From NCBI RefSeq assembly GCF_038725785.1, contig NZ_CP109796.1:1116001-1180000 (forward strand): 64,000 bases of DNA, given 5' to 3'. This DNA comes from Termitidicoccus mucosus. Lineage in GTDB: Bacteria; Verrucomicrobiota; Verrucomicrobiia; Opitutales; Opitutaceae. Position numbers and translations under genes: made by a program. The notes beneath the pieces were generated by a model. It worked only from the letters and a program-made list of their open reading frames with translations, was not told where the DNA came from and did no database searches. Positions within the stretch are counted from its first letter, which is position 1. Every line of letters starts with the position of its first letter. Positions 19,489-29,440 of this stretch are shown piece by piece.

Positions 19489-22191
19489 ATGGCCGACACC
19501 CAGTATAACCAAGTGGGAAACCCTACTCGCAGCGGCGGCACGCCGGCCCCTTGGCTGTCTTTGGTAATGGCTGTCACGGTATTCATCCCCACCCTGCACG
19601 CCACGCCCGAAGTGCAGTCAGACAGTCCGCGCGAGCGCCTGCCTTTCAACAGAGGATGGCTGTTTTCCCGCAACGACCCACCAGACGCAGGGGACGCCCT
19701 TGTTTATGAACGCATCAAGGATTGGCTGCTCCCGTGTGGAGACCACCTGCTCAACCTTTCACCCCGGCGTCACTCCCCACTCGGCACCGGTCCCGGCGAA
19801 ATGCGCGTCGTCGGCATTTCATACACGCTCGCCGATTACGACGACTCCCGCTGGCGCAAGCTAAATCTTCCACACGACTGGGGCATCGAAGGGCCGTTTC
19901 ATCCCGATCTCACCGGCAAAACCGCCAAGCTCCCGTGGTTCGGCGTCGCCTGGTATCGAAAACATTTCGCCCTGCCCGCCATCGATACGGGGCGCCACGT
20001 TTATCTCGACCTCGACGGCGCCATGGCCTACGCGACCGTGTGGATAAACGGCATTTTTGCCGGCGGCTGGCCCTATGGCTACACATCCTGGCGAGTAGAC
20101 CTCACGCCTTATATAAAATTCGGCGGGGAAAACACCCTTGCTATCCGCCTCGACAATCCTCGCGAATCCTCGCGGTGGTATCCAGGCGGAGGCATTTATA
20201 GAAACGTCTGGCTCGTCAAGACAGCCCCTGTGCATATCGCGCAATGGGGCGTGCGCGTCACTACACCCGTTATCACAAACGACTCCGCCGTGGTGAATGT
20301 CGCGGTTACGATTGACAACAAGACCGGCAATAAATCCGAGACCAATGTCATTACGAAGATATATCAGGCCGACCACGCCGGCTTGCCCGTTGGCCAAGCC
20401 ATTCTGCAAAGCTCGTCTGTGACCGCCCGGATCGAGGCGGGGGAACAGGCATGGGTCTCGCATTCCCTTGTCGTCCCATCCCCCCGGCTCTGGAGCCTCG
20501 AAACGCGCAACCGCTACGTTGCCGAAACCGACATCACCCGGGACAGTGCAATCATCGATCGCGTGCGCACCCCCTTCGGCATCCGCGCAATCCAGCATAC
20601 TGCGGGCAACGGTTTCCTGCTTAATGGGAAACGCGTGCCCATTCGCGGCGTGTGCATGCATCACGATCTTGGCGCGCTAGGCACGGCGATCAACTTTCGT
20701 GCAATGGAGCGCCAACTCGAAATTCTGCATGAGATGGGCTGCAATGCCATCCGTACCAGCCATAATCCCCCCGCACCCGAATTGCTCGAACTCTGTGATC
20801 GCATGGGTTTTCTTGTGCAGGCCGAGGCATTTGATTGCTGGGCATCCGGCAAAGTTCGAGATGACTACAGCCGCCTCTTCCCCGACTGGCACGAGAAGGA
20901 CTTGCGCTCAATGGTGCGACGCGATCGCAATCACCCATGCGTCATCCAGTGGAGCATCGGCAACGAAATCCGCGAGCAAGGTTCGTCCGGCGGCCGGAAA
21001 CTCGCCGCGCACCTAGCCGGTATCGTGCGTGAGGATGACCGTTCCCGTCCCGTCGTCGCCGGCTTCAATCTGATACAATCCGGCTACAACGGCATGATGA
21101 CAGCAGCCGATATTGTAGGCTATAATTACAAGCCGTTTGAATATTCAAAAATACACCGGACGCACCCGCAGTATCCCATCCTCGGCACAGAGACCGCCTC
21201 CACGATCAGCTCGCGCGGTGAATATGTATTTCCGGTCTCCGAGAACAAATTGGACGGACGCAACAAAAGCACCTATCAAGTCAGCTCGTATGATTTATAC
21301 GCGCCCAAATGGGGCTCCACCCCCGACACCGAGTGGCGGGCGCAGGACGAAAATCCAAGCGTGATGGGTGAATTTGTTTGGACTGGTTTCGATTATCTCG
21401 GCGAACCCACGCCCTACAATAGCGACACTACCAATCTGCTCAACTTTGCCACCGCCGCCGAGAGCGCGCAGGCGGCAAAGGAGCTAGACGGGCTCGCCAA
21501 GGTGCGTGCTCCGTCACGCAGTTCCTATTTCGGTATTGTCGACCTCGCCGGCTTTCCAAAAGACCGGTATTATTTATATCAATCCCGTTGGCGCCCCGGC
21601 TTGCCCATGGCGCATATTCTGCCGCACTGGAATTGGCCCGGCCGCGAGGGACAGATCACGCCTGTTCATGTGTACTCATCCGGCGACGAAGCGGAATTGT
21701 TCTTGAATGGCAACTCGCTTGGCCGCAAAAAACGTGGAGCTTTTGAATACCGGTTCCGCTGGGACGACGTTGTATATTCACCGGGTGAGTTGAAAGTCGC
21801 CGTCTGGAAAAATGGGAAACCGTGGACGGAGACCGTGCGCAAGACCACAGGCTCCGCCGCGAAACTCCTACTAACGCCCGACCGCGCGCAACTCCGCGCG
21901 GACGGGGCCGATTTGGTCTTTGTCACTGTGACCGTCGCCGACAAAGACGGACTGCCTGTCCCGCGGGCTCAAAACTCCATCCGATTCAGTGTGACCGGCC
22001 CTGCTGAAATCGCCGCCGTGGACAATGGCGATGCCACCAGCTTCGCGCCGTTTCAAGGCAGTGAACGCGCCGCCTACAACGGATTCGCTCTTGTCATCTC
22101 GCGCACCAAGCCGGACAAATCGGGCATCCTCGTCCTCCGTGCCGAATCGGACGGACTGGAGCCGGCAGCAATCGAGTTAAGCAGTAAATAA
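19489..22191 (+). CDS. GH2 beta-galactosidase, exported
   Basis: A 900-residue glycoside hydrolase family 2 enzyme with an N-terminal hydrophobic export segment (about residues 20-40). Order: sugar-binding jelly roll (about 80-225, FNRGWLF, LPHDWGIEGPF), immunoglobulin-like domain (about 230-340), TIM barrel (about 345-640), and C-terminal DUF4982-like and Ig-like domains. The acid/base glutamate is in IQWSIGNEIREQ near residue 494 and the nucleophile glutamate in ILGTETASTISS near residue 567; RTSHNPPAPE is the usual family block. It should remove terminal beta-galactose (or related sugars) from pectic side chains such as galactan or arabinogalactan. Placed between the phosphatase and a propeller protein in a likely operon. 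Confidence 0.93.
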   Translation: MADTQYNQVGNPTRSGGTPAPWLSLVMAVTVFIPTLHATPEVQSDSPRERLPFNRGWLFSRNDPPDAGDALVYERIKDWLLPCGDHLLNLSPRRHSPLGTGPGEMRVVGISYTLADYDDSRWRKLNLPHDWGIEGPFHPDLTGKTAKLPWFGVAWYRKHFALPAIDTGRHVYLDLDGAMAYATVWINGIFAGGWPYGYTSWRVDLTPYIKFGGENTLAIRLDNPRESSRWYPGGGIYRNVWLVKTAPVHIAQWGVRVTTPVITNDSAVVNVAVTIDNKTGNKSETNVITKIYQADHAGLPVGQAILQSSSVTARIEAGEQAWVSHSLVVPSPRLWSLETRNRYVAETDITRDSAIIDRVRTPFGIRAIQHTAGNGFLLNGKRVPIRGVCMHHDLGALGTAINFRAMERQLEILHEMGCNAIRTSHNPPAPELLELCDRMGFLVQAEAFDCWASGKVRDDYSRLFPDWHEKDLRSMVRRDRNHPCVIQWSIGNEIREQGSSGGRKLAAHLAGIVREDDRSRPVVAGFNLIQSGYNGMMTAADIVGYNYKPFEYSKIHRTHPQYPILGTETASTISSRGEYVFPVSENKLDGRNKSTYQVSSYDLYAPKWGSTPDTEWRAQDENPSVMGEFVWTGFDYLGEPTPYNSDTTNLLNFATAAESAQAAKELDGLAKVRAPSRSSYFGIVDLAGFPKDRYYLYQSRWRPGLPMAHILPHWNWPGREGQITPVHVYSSGDEAELFLNGNSLGRKKRGAFEYRFRWDDVVYSPGELKVAVWKNGKPWTETVRKTTGSAAKLLLTPDRAQLRADGADLVFVTVTVADKDGLPVPRAQNSIRFSVTGPAEIAAVDNGDATSFAPFQGSERAAYNGFALVISRTKPDKSGILVLRAESDGLEPAAIELSSK

Positions 22192-22235
22192 GCATTCCGC
22201 GCCACCTGTTTGTTATTAACCAGTATTACAATATC

Positions 22236-24362
22236 ATGAAATCGCCTGCTTCTTCCATCAGAACTACCATTGGCCTCGCATTCGCCATCGTGCTGTCAGG
22301 TCTCGCTCCCACCTCCGCCGGCGGTTGGCCCCCGGGGGTTGTTTTCAAGGACAACTTCGACCAGCTCCCGTCCGGGGTGCTGCTCGGTGTCGTCGGCGCG
22401 GAGGCTGAGTATCATTACATCCAGGCCACCTCGCCGACAGCCGGCTGGGCGGTCTCGACCTATCGCTCCGAAGTGGAATGGCAGCGCGCTTGGCGCGGCA
22501 TCGAGGTGGATGGCCGTCGCATGGTGGGACAGTTTATGAAAAACACCAAATACGCCGATGTACATCCCATGCTCGCCGCCGGCAATCCGCTTTGGCAGGA
22601 CTACACGGCAAATGTCCGTTTCATGCCGCACGCCACGGATGGAATCAGCGGCGTGGTGTTTCGCTACCAGACCGACCGCCGCAACTACATGCTCGTGGTT
22701 GAAAAGGACAAGGCGATTATAAAACTCGTCAAAGACGGTGCCGGCTTCCGCGTGCCCTTCGAAAAGATACTGGCGGAAAAACCGTTCCCTTATAAAATCG
22801 ATAAGTATATAAACGCCGTCATCAGTGTCAACGGCGATAGAATCCGAGCGACCCTCAACGACAACACCGTGCTCGAGGCGGTCGATGCCACTTTCCCGCG
22901 CGGAGGCATCGCGCTCGTCGCCGACGTGCCTGCGACTTTCGCCGAAGTCACGGTGACGATGACTCCGGAAGGCAAGGATCTGCTTGAGGCTGCCCAGGCA
23001 ACCAAGGACGCCGACGAATGCGAGCTCCAGGCGAACAATCCGAAACCGATGGTCTGGAGAAAAATACAAATCGGAAACTTTGGCATTGGCCGCAATTTTC
23101 GCTTCGGTGACTTGAACGGCGACGGGCGGAAGGAAATCGTCATCGCCCAAGTCAAACACCATGGACCCAAGGACGCCAACGCCGAGATCAGCTGCATCAC
23201 CGCCATTAATCTCGACGGAGAAATTCTCTGGCAGGTGGGCGAACCCGATCCATGGAACAGCCATCTGAGCAACGATGTCGCGTTTCAGATTCATGACATC
23301 GACGGCGACGGGCGCAACGAGGTGATTTATACCATGGGGCAGCGCATCATCGTCGCCGATGGCGCAACCGGTAAGGAAAAATACAGCGCCGCCACGCCGG
23401 AACGCCCGCTCGTGTCGCCTAAAATCAAGCGTCCGCCGCCGCATAATAAATGGTTTCCACGCATTCTTGGGGATTCGATTGCGTTTTGCGATGTGCGCGG
23501 CACCGGACGCAACGCCGATATTTTGATAAAAGACCGCTATACGAGTTTCTGGATTTTTGACGATAAACTCAACCTGCTCTGGAGCGCCCAATGCGTGACC
23601 GGGCATTATCCATTTCCTTGCGATATCGATGGCGATGGCAAGGATGAGATTGCCATCGGTTACTCACTCTACGATCATGACGGGAAGCTGCTCTGGACGC
23701 TCGACGACAAGCTGAAGGACCACGACGACGGACTGGCCGTGTTCAAGATGCACCCCGACGACAAGGAGATGTCCATCTTCATCGCTGCCAGCGACGAGGG
23801 CGTGGTCATCACCGACCTGAAGGGAAATATTCTGAGACATCACTATATAGGCCATGTGCAGAATCCCGGCGTCGCCGATTTCCGCCCTGATTTGCCGGGA
23901 CTGGAAACCGTGACCGTCAATTTTTGGGGCAATCAGGGGATTATACATTTTTTCGACTCCAAAGGTGAGATTTATCATGTCATGGAGCCGTTCCAGCACG
24001 GCAGCGTGTGCCTCCCGGTCAACTGGACCGGAAAGCCCGGCGAATTTGTCATGCTTTCGGCCAACCATGAGGACGGCGGCCTCTTCGACGGCTGGGGCCG
24101 GCGAGTCGTCCGTCTTCCCGCCGACGGGCATCCGGACCTGTGCTATCACGCCCTCGACCTAACCGGTGACTGCCGCGACGAGATCGTGGTGTGGGACTTG
24201 AATGAAATCTGGATTTACACGCAGGACGACAATCCCAAGCAAGGCGGGCTCTACCAACCCGTCCGCCCAGGCTGGCTATCCAACGATTCCAACTACCGCG
24301 CCTATTTCTCACTGCCGCCCGGCTCCAATGTGAAACCATACAGAATCGACAAGGGACAATAA
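22236..24362 (+). CDS. Exported two-domain protein: LamG-like domain plus VCBS/FG-GAP beta-propeller (rhamnogalacturonan-lyase-like)
   Basis: A 708-residue protein with a signal peptide (about 1-28). Residues about 35-245 look like the concanavalin-type domain seen in DUF1080/3-keto-disaccharide hydrolase-like proteins (VFKDNFDQLPSG, GISGVVFRYQTDRRNYMLVV). The rest is a beta-propeller with calcium loops of the DxDGDGxxE type: DLNGDGRKE, DIDGDGRNE, DIDGDGKDE and a degenerate DLTGDCRDE. The end, with IWIYTQDD and NDSNYRAYFS, recalls PL11-type rhamnogalacturonan lyases (YesW-like), which use such a propeller. Enzymatic activity on rhamnogalacturonan fits the locus but is an inference; a binding protein is the alternative. 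Confidence 0.65.
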   Translation: MKSPASSIRTTIGLAFAIVLSGLAPTSAGGWPPGVVFKDNFDQLPSGVLLGVVGAEAEYHYIQATSPTAGWAVSTYRSEVEWQRAWRGIEVDGRRMVGQFMKNTKYADVHPMLAAGNPLWQDYTANVRFMPHATDGISGVVFRYQTDRRNYMLVVEKDKAIIKLVKDGAGFRVPFEKILAEKPFPYKIDKYINAVISVNGDRIRATLNDNTVLEAVDATFPRGGIALVADVPATFAEVTVTMTPEGKDLLEAAQATKDADECELQANNPKPMVWRKIQIGNFGIGRNFRFGDLNGDGRKEIVIAQVKHHGPKDANAEISCITAINLDGEILWQVGEPDPWNSHLSNDVAFQIHDIDGDGRNEVIYTMGQRIIVADGATGKEKYSAATPERPLVSPKIKRPPPHNKWFPRILGDSIAFCDVRGTGRNADILIKDRYTSFWIFDDKLNLLWSAQCVTGHYPFPCDIDGDGKDEIAIGYSLYDHDGKLLWTLDDKLKDHDDGLAVFKMHPDDKEMSIFIAASDEGVVITDLKGNILRHHYIGHVQNPGVADFRPDLPGLETVTVNFWGNQGIIHFFDSKGEIYHVMEPFQHGSVCLPVNWTGKPGEFVMLSANHEDGGLFDGWGRRVVRLPADGHPDLCYHALDLTGDCRDEIVVWDLNEIWIYTQDDNPKQGGLYQPVRPGWLSNDSNYRAYFSLPPGSNVKPYRIDKGQ

Positions 24363-24445
24363 TTAATTTCCGCATGATTACCTTCGTGGACCGCAGGCAT
24401 CATGTCCGCAGTTCGCATTTTTTGCCTGAAATTCAACCCTCCGAT

Positions 24446-25774
24446 ATGAACCGCCGCTCCTTTCTTAAAACCCTCGCCGTCTCCTCCGCCGCCGCCACGT
24501 TTCCATCCATCGTCCGCGCCCAGGCACTCGGTCTCGGCGACACGACCGCGCCGTCGGTCCGTCTTAACATCGGCTGTATCGGCACCGGCATCCAGGGACG
24601 CGCCAACCTAACCAACGCCCTTGCCAATTCATCTGTCCGCGTCGTGGCCGTGTGCGATGTGGATAAAAAACACCGCGAACAGGCGCACCGCATGGTTGAG
24701 GAGACTTACGCCAGGGAAAAACGCTCCGGCACCTATAAAGGTTGCGCCGAATATGACGACATGCGCGAACTCCTGGCGCGCCCCGACATCGACGCCGTGC
24801 TCATCGCCACACCGGAGCACTGGCACGCGCTCAATGTCATTTATGCCGCGCGCGCCGGAAAACATATTTATTGCGAGAAACCCGCTGGTGCCTCCATTCC
24901 CGAGACACGCGCCATGCTTAACGCCGTGCAATTCGCCGGCGTGGTCTGCCAGATTGGCAGCCAGCAGCGATCCAGCACCGACTTTCTGCGCGTCATCGAC
25001 CTGACGCGCGGCGGCTACCTTGGCGCGATCAAACGCGTGCGAGTCGGCCTCCCCTCCGATATGAACAAGCGTCCAGCGCAGGCCGTTCCGGGCATGCCCG
25101 AGCCTGTCCCTCCGGAGCTTGACTATGAAACATGGCTCGGACCGGCCGGGCCCCTTCCCTACTGCAAGGCTCGCGTTCATTACAACTGGCGATGGAACTT
25201 TGCCTTTGGCGGCGGCCGCCTGACCGACTGGGTCGGCCACCATTTCGATTCAGCCGCTCTCGCCATGCGTGTAAGCAACATGATGCCCATCGCGATCCGC
25301 GAGGCAAAGGCGCGCTTCCTCGACGATAGCCCGTTATATAATACCGCCGCCGATTACTCATTCGAAGCCCATTACGCAAACGGCATTGTCATCGAGGTCA
25401 GCTCCGCGCTCCGCGAGGGCGTGCATATCGACGGCTCCGAGGGCTCGGTTTATGTCAACCGGGGCATTGTGGAATACAGCGCTCCGCACCTGCGTCGCAT
25501 ACAAATCCCCACGCAAAGGCTCTCCCTCTCGCAAAGCGGTCCGCGCGGCCATATGAACGACTTTGTCGAATGCGCGCTCAGCGGTGCGAGGCCGCGCGCC
25601 CCGATGAGCGATGCACATTGCGTGACCGCTGCCGCGCATCTCGCAAACGTCGCCTTCCGCGCCGGGCGCCGCGAACTCCGCTTTGATCCGGTCGTCGAGC
25701 AACTCGTGGACGCGCCCGATGCTGTCCGCTATTTCCAGCGCACCATGCGCGCTCCGTGGACGCTTGATGCGTGA
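24446..25774 (+). CDS. Gfo/Idh/MocA family oxidoreductase with twin-arginine signal
   Basis: The ATG at 24446 is chosen because it starts the Tat-type leader MNRRSFLKTLAVSSAAATF; an upstream in-frame start at 24374 would bury it. The 442-residue protein has the Rossmann start LNIGCIGTGIQGRANL, the VAVCDVD turn and the family core YCEKPAGASIPETR, followed by the C-terminal alpha/beta domain (GLPSDMNKRPAQ, FGGGRLTDWVGHHFD). Such proteins bind NAD(P) tightly and oxidise, reduce or hydrolyse sugars through a keto intermediate; Tat export folds them with cofactor. It follows the propeller protein by 83 bp. The substrate is unknown, possibly a sugar released by the neighbouring hydrolases. Confidence 0.9.
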   Translation: MNRRSFLKTLAVSSAAATFPSIVRAQALGLGDTTAPSVRLNIGCIGTGIQGRANLTNALANSSVRVVAVCDVDKKHREQAHRMVEETYAREKRSGTYKGCAEYDDMRELLARPDIDAVLIATPEHWHALNVIYAARAGKHIYCEKPAGASIPETRAMLNAVQFAGVVCQIGSQQRSSTDFLRVIDLTRGGYLGAIKRVRVGLPSDMNKRPAQAVPGMPEPVPPELDYETWLGPAGPLPYCKARVHYNWRWNFAFGGGRLTDWVGHHFDSAALAMRVSNMMPIAIREAKARFLDDSPLYNTAADYSFEAHYANGIVIEVSSALREGVHIDGSEGSVYVNRGIVEYSAPHLRRIQIPTQRLSLSQSGPRGHMNDFVECALSGARPRAPMSDAHCVTAAAHLANVAFRAGRRELRFDPVVEQLVDAPDAVRYFQRTMRAPWTLDA

Positions 25775-25827
25775 CGAGCCGCCCAAGCTTATTTCTGATT
25801 TATTCTCAATTTATATAAACTCCCGCC

Positions 25828-27732
25828 ATGCGTCCTATTGTATATTTTATACTATTTTCCGTTTTTTTATTTATAGCCGGCCAGCCTCCCTCGCCAGCCG
25901 CCGCTGCCAACAATAACACCGACGTCCTGCTCGCCGACATCGCCCGTTACGACTACGGCCAGCCGCTCGCGCCATTGATCGCCTGCGAGCAGCAACTCCA
26001 CGCCGCTTCCCCGTCACAACGCGCCGCCAGCGAAGCAGAGATGCTTGAGCTGCTCGGCGCCCCCGGCACCACCACCGCCTCGCAGCGCGTCTTCATCGAC
26101 TGGCTCGGCGCAATTGGCTCGGACAAGTGCGCGCCTGCGCTTGCTCGCCTCGCTGCCGCGCCGGACCTGACCTTCAACGTATGCCGCGCGCTCGCCGCGA
26201 TACCCGGCACCGCCGCAGAGAAGGCCGTCATTGCACTCCTCGACAGTCCCTCCCGCCCCGTGCGCCTCGCTGCCATCAACGCACTCGGCCAACGCCGCGC
26301 CGAGGACGCCGTGCCCGCACTCACCCGTTTCATCGATGGCGAAGACACCGGGCTCGCCAACGCCGCCCTTGAGTCCATCGCCGCCGTGGGCACGTTTTAC
26401 GCCGTCGAGGCACTGCGCGTGTATCCCATTCCCGGGCCGCACGAGCTTCCACGTGCCCGGGCCCTGCTTGCAGCCACCGCCAATGCCGTCAACCGCACTC
26501 CTCCTGACCAGATGGTCGCCGCGCAAATCTACGCCGGGCAAATCTGCAATGAGACTCTTCGCGCCGTTGAAACGACAGCCGGTAAAATCGAGGCCGCCCG
26601 GGCCCTTGTCACGCTAAGCGACCGCGCGGCCAGCGACGACCTGCTCCCCCTGCTTGCCGATCCCAATCCTCGCTTGCGTGCCGCCGTTGCGGGCAGCCTC
26701 GCCGCTTCACCGCAACCCGCCGCAGTGAAAATGGCGCTGGCTCATTTCTCCAGGCTCCCGACCGACACGCAGCTCGCCATGCTGGCCTCCATCACCGGCA
26801 GCCGCAATGCCGCCGCTCTTCCCATTGTCGAAACCGCCCTTGCCTCCGGCATCTCCGAGCTCCGCACAGCCGCCATTGCCGCTGCGGCAGCGTGCGGTGG
26901 CGATTCACTCATTCCCACGCTTGTCCATGCTCTTGGCTCCGCGGACAAGAACACAGCACTCGCGGCTCAATACGCGCTCCAGGAATTTTCATCAAACAAT
27001 ACAGACGCACTCCTCCTTGCCCGCCTCTCCTGCTCCAATGAAACCACACTCCGCGCCCGCCTTCTCGCCGTCCTCGCCGCGCGACAGGAACGCGAGGTGT
27101 TTGCTCGCGCGGTCGAATGGACATCCTCGCCCACCGCGCAACTCCGAGCCGCCGCCTTTGCAGCCATCGCCCGCCTTATCCGCCCCGGCGATCTGGTCAT
27201 CGTGCTGCCACTCGCATCCAACATCGAATCAGCGACCGATCGCCGTGAATGGACGCAGGCGCTGTTTGCCGCCGTCGCCTCCGAGTCGGACGCCGCCACG
27301 GCCGCGAAGCTGCTCGCCGGACGACTCTCGGACCGTGGCACACCTGAACGCGCCGCGATCATCGGTGCGCTCACGGTGATTTCCGCCCCTGCCGCTACGG
27401 ACACTTTGAAATCCATGCTTTCCTCGCCCGACGCCACCGTCCGGAAAGAAACCATCCGGGCGCTCTCCGCCGCGCGCACACCCGACGCTTATGGACTCTT
27501 GCTCAAGACCGCCACCACCGCTCCCGCGCCCTCCGAGCAAGTTCTCGCGCTCATCGGAGCCATCGCGACCCTTGAAAAACTCACCATGCCGTCCGCCGCC
27601 AAAGTCGCAGAATATCGCAAAACGTGGGACCTCGCCACCCGCAGCGAGGAGCGGCAGACCATCGTCGCCGCAGTGCGTAAAATCCGCCACCGCACGGCCT
27701 CCGCATTCTTAAAGGAAATCGCGCCGGAATAA
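25828..27732 (+). CDS. Exported HEAT-repeat protein
   Basis: A 634-residue protein with a signal peptide (residues 1 to about 26, very phenylalanine-rich, ending PAAA) and then alanine-rich helical repeats of about 30-40 residues throughout, for example SPSRPVRLAAINALGQRRAE with DAVPALTRFIDG, and DATVRKETIRALSAARTPDA. These are HEAT/PBS-lyase-like repeats and form a solenoid for protein binding. No catalytic domain is seen. It lies in the run between a Gfo/Idh/MocA gene and an ADP-ribosylglycohydrolase gene and may be a scaffold or a partner of an exported enzyme, as HEAT proteins are next to Gfo/Idh/MocA or membrane-bound dehydrogenase genes in planctomycetes and verrucomicrobia. Function unknown. 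Confidence 0.75.
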   Translation: MRPIVYFILFSVFLFIAGQPPSPAAAANNNTDVLLADIARYDYGQPLAPLIACEQQLHAASPSQRAASEAEMLELLGAPGTTTASQRVFIDWLGAIGSDKCAPALARLAAAPDLTFNVCRALAAIPGTAAEKAVIALLDSPSRPVRLAAINALGQRRAEDAVPALTRFIDGEDTGLANAALESIAAVGTFYAVEALRVYPIPGPHELPRARALLAATANAVNRTPPDQMVAAQIYAGQICNETLRAVETTAGKIEAARALVTLSDRAASDDLLPLLADPNPRLRAAVAGSLAASPQPAAVKMALAHFSRLPTDTQLAMLASITGSRNAAALPIVETALASGISELRTAAIAAAAACGGDSLIPTLVHALGSADKNTALAAQYALQEFSSNNTDALLLARLSCSNETTLRARLLAVLAARQEREVFARAVEWTSSPTAQLRAAAFAAIARLIRPGDLVIVLPLASNIESATDRREWTQALFAAVASESDAATAAKLLAGRLSDRGTPERAAIIGALTVISAPAATDTLKSMLSSPDATVRKETIRALSAARTPDAYGLLLKTATTAPAPSEQVLALIGAIATLEKLTMPSAAKVAEYRKTWDLATRSEERQTIVAAVRKIRHRTASAFLKEIAPE

Positions 27733-27748
27733 AAAACAGCGAGGAATC

Positions 27749-29440
27749 ATGAAAAAAAACAAGATACACCTAATCGCCATTGGTCTGCTGGCTGGTTCGA
27801 TGATCAGCCTGGCTTCGGCGCAGACGGCGGAATTGCGTAAAATATCGCTCGCGGAATACCGCGACAAAATGAAAGCAGGCTGGGTTGGCCAGATCGCCGG
27901 GGTCTGCTGGGGCGGTCCCACCGAGTTCAAATGGAAAGCCGCCGTCATCCCTGCGGAAAAAATGCCCGCATGGAAGCCGGAAATGATCAACAACGCCTTC
28001 AAGCAGGACGATCTTTATGTGGAAATGACGTTTCTGCGCAGCATGGAGGAGCACGGTTTCGACGTTTCCCAGCGGCAGGCGGGGATCGATTTTGCCAACA
28101 GCGGTTACAAGCTCTGGCATGCCAACCGGGAAGGCCGCAAAAACCTGCGGTGCGGCATTGCCCCGCCGGATTGCTCGCATCCGCAATTCAATGCCCATGC
28201 CGACGATATTGACTATCAAATCGAGGCCGATTTCTCCGGCTTGATCGCGCCGGGGATGCCGGGGGCCGTTATTGAGCTTGGCGACAAATTCGGGCGGCTG
28301 ATGAATTACGGCGACGGCGTTTATGGCGGGGTGTTTATTGGCGCCATGTATGCGGCGGCCTTTTTTGAAAACGACGTGGAAAAAATCATTGCAACCGCGC
28401 TCCAGTCCATTCCGGCGGACTCCCAGTATGCCGAAATGGTGCGCGACATGCTGCAATGGCACCGGGAGGAGCCCGGCGACTGGGAAAAAACGTGGCGGAA
28501 GGTGGAGAAAAAATACCAAGACAATCCGCGTTACCGGCGGGTGTCCTGCGACACGAGTGAATACAACATAGATGCCAAAATCAACGGCGCGTATGTTTTG
28601 ATGGGATTGCTTTACGGCGAAGACGATCCGGACAAGACCATCATTATTTCCACGAGGTGCGGCCAGGATTCCGACTGCAACCCGTCCAGCGCGGCCGGCG
28701 TGCTGTTCACCACACTCGGTTTCGCCAGACTTCCGGCGCGATTTACCGAAAAGTTGGATGAAAGCCGGGAGTTTTCCCACACAGCGTATAATTTCCCTCT
28801 GTTGGTGAATGTTTGCGAAAAACTCGCCCGGCAGGCGGTGGTCGGGGCCGGCGGTCATATTGAGAAAGATGCCGCGGGGGAAGAATTCTTTATCATTCCG
28901 ATTCAAAAACCGCAGCCCGGCCCAGCCCTGAAAAGCTGGATGCCCGGGCCGCCGGCCAATTCCCGTTACACCTCCGCCGAGCGCGCTCAGATCAAATACA
29001 GCGAGTTTCTTACCATGCAGGATGCGGTCTCCCATTGGTGTCCCGGCTGGATCATCGCCGATTGCGGTCTGCAAATGAACTCGGGCATGCAGGAGGAGTT
29101 CCAAGGCAGACGGAACATCCTTCTGACGCATCCGAAGGCTCGCGACGTGCCGTGCGTTTTGAGCCGCGAAGTAATCCTCCCCGAGGGGAAAACCACCCGG
29201 CTGTTGCTTTCAATCACTCATGCCCGGAATGGCGGCGACTGGGATTTGGTTGTGAGGGTCAACCAAAAGGAATTGCTCAGGCAAACCATAGGAGGGGACA
29301 AAAAACCGGCATGGATCGACCTCGCGGTTGATCTTTCCTCGTATGCCGGTAAAAAAATCCAAATCGAACTCCTGAACCAGTCCAACGACTGGAAGAGGGA
29401 GGCCGCTTACTGGTCGCGCATTGAGATCGAGAGCCGGTGA
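27749..29440 (+). CDS. Exported ADP-ribosylglycohydrolase-family protein
   Basis: A 563-residue protein, signal peptide 1 to about 24 (ending LASAQT), then an ADP-ribosylglycohydrolase-like all-helical domain: AGWVGQIAGVCWGGPTEFKW at the start, DDLYVEMTFL, the HADDIDYQIEADF segment and the late STRCGQDSDCNPSSAAG block, which carries the acidic residues that bind the two magnesium ions in the family. The last about 100 residues form a beta-rich extra domain. Exported members of this family in polysaccharide loci are unlikely to act on ADP-ribosylated proteins; a glycosidic substrate is more plausible (inference). It begins 16 bp after the HEAT gene. The end of this plus-strand run may be here, since a 412-bp gap follows. 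Confidence 0.85.
   Translation: MKKNKIHLIAIGLLAGSMISLASAQTAELRKISLAEYRDKMKAGWVGQIAGVCWGGPTEFKWKAAVIPAEKMPAWKPEMINNAFKQDDLYVEMTFLRSMEEHGFDVSQRQAGIDFANSGYKLWHANREGRKNLRCGIAPPDCSHPQFNAHADDIDYQIEADFSGLIAPGMPGAVIELGDKFGRLMNYGDGVYGGVFIGAMYAAAFFENDVEKIIATALQSIPADSQYAEMVRDMLQWHREEPGDWEKTWRKVEKKYQDNPRYRRVSCDTSEYNIDAKINGAYVLMGLLYGEDDPDKTIIISTRCGQDSDCNPSSAAGVLFTTLGFARLPARFTEKLDESREFSHTAYNFPLLVNVCEKLARQAVVGAGGHIEKDAAGEEFFIIPIQKPQPGPALKSWMPGPPANSRYTSAERAQIKYSEFLTMQDAVSHWCPGWIIADCGLQMNSGMQEEFQGRRNILLTHPKARDVPCVLSREVILPEGKTTRLLLSITHARNGGDWDLVVRVNQKELLRQTIGGDKKPAWIDLAVDLSSYAGKKIQIELLNQSNDWKREAAYWSRIEIESR

Noticed and set aside
22296-23606. Long minus-strand open frame (436 codons) opposite the propeller gene
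   Set aside because: The plus strand has a signal peptide and repeated calcium motifs; the minus frame has no family motifs and arises from GC-rich codon bias.
27770-29131. Minus-strand open frame of 453 codons opposite the ADP-ribosylglycohydrolase gene
   Set aside because: Antisense shadow without recognisable domain or ribosome site.
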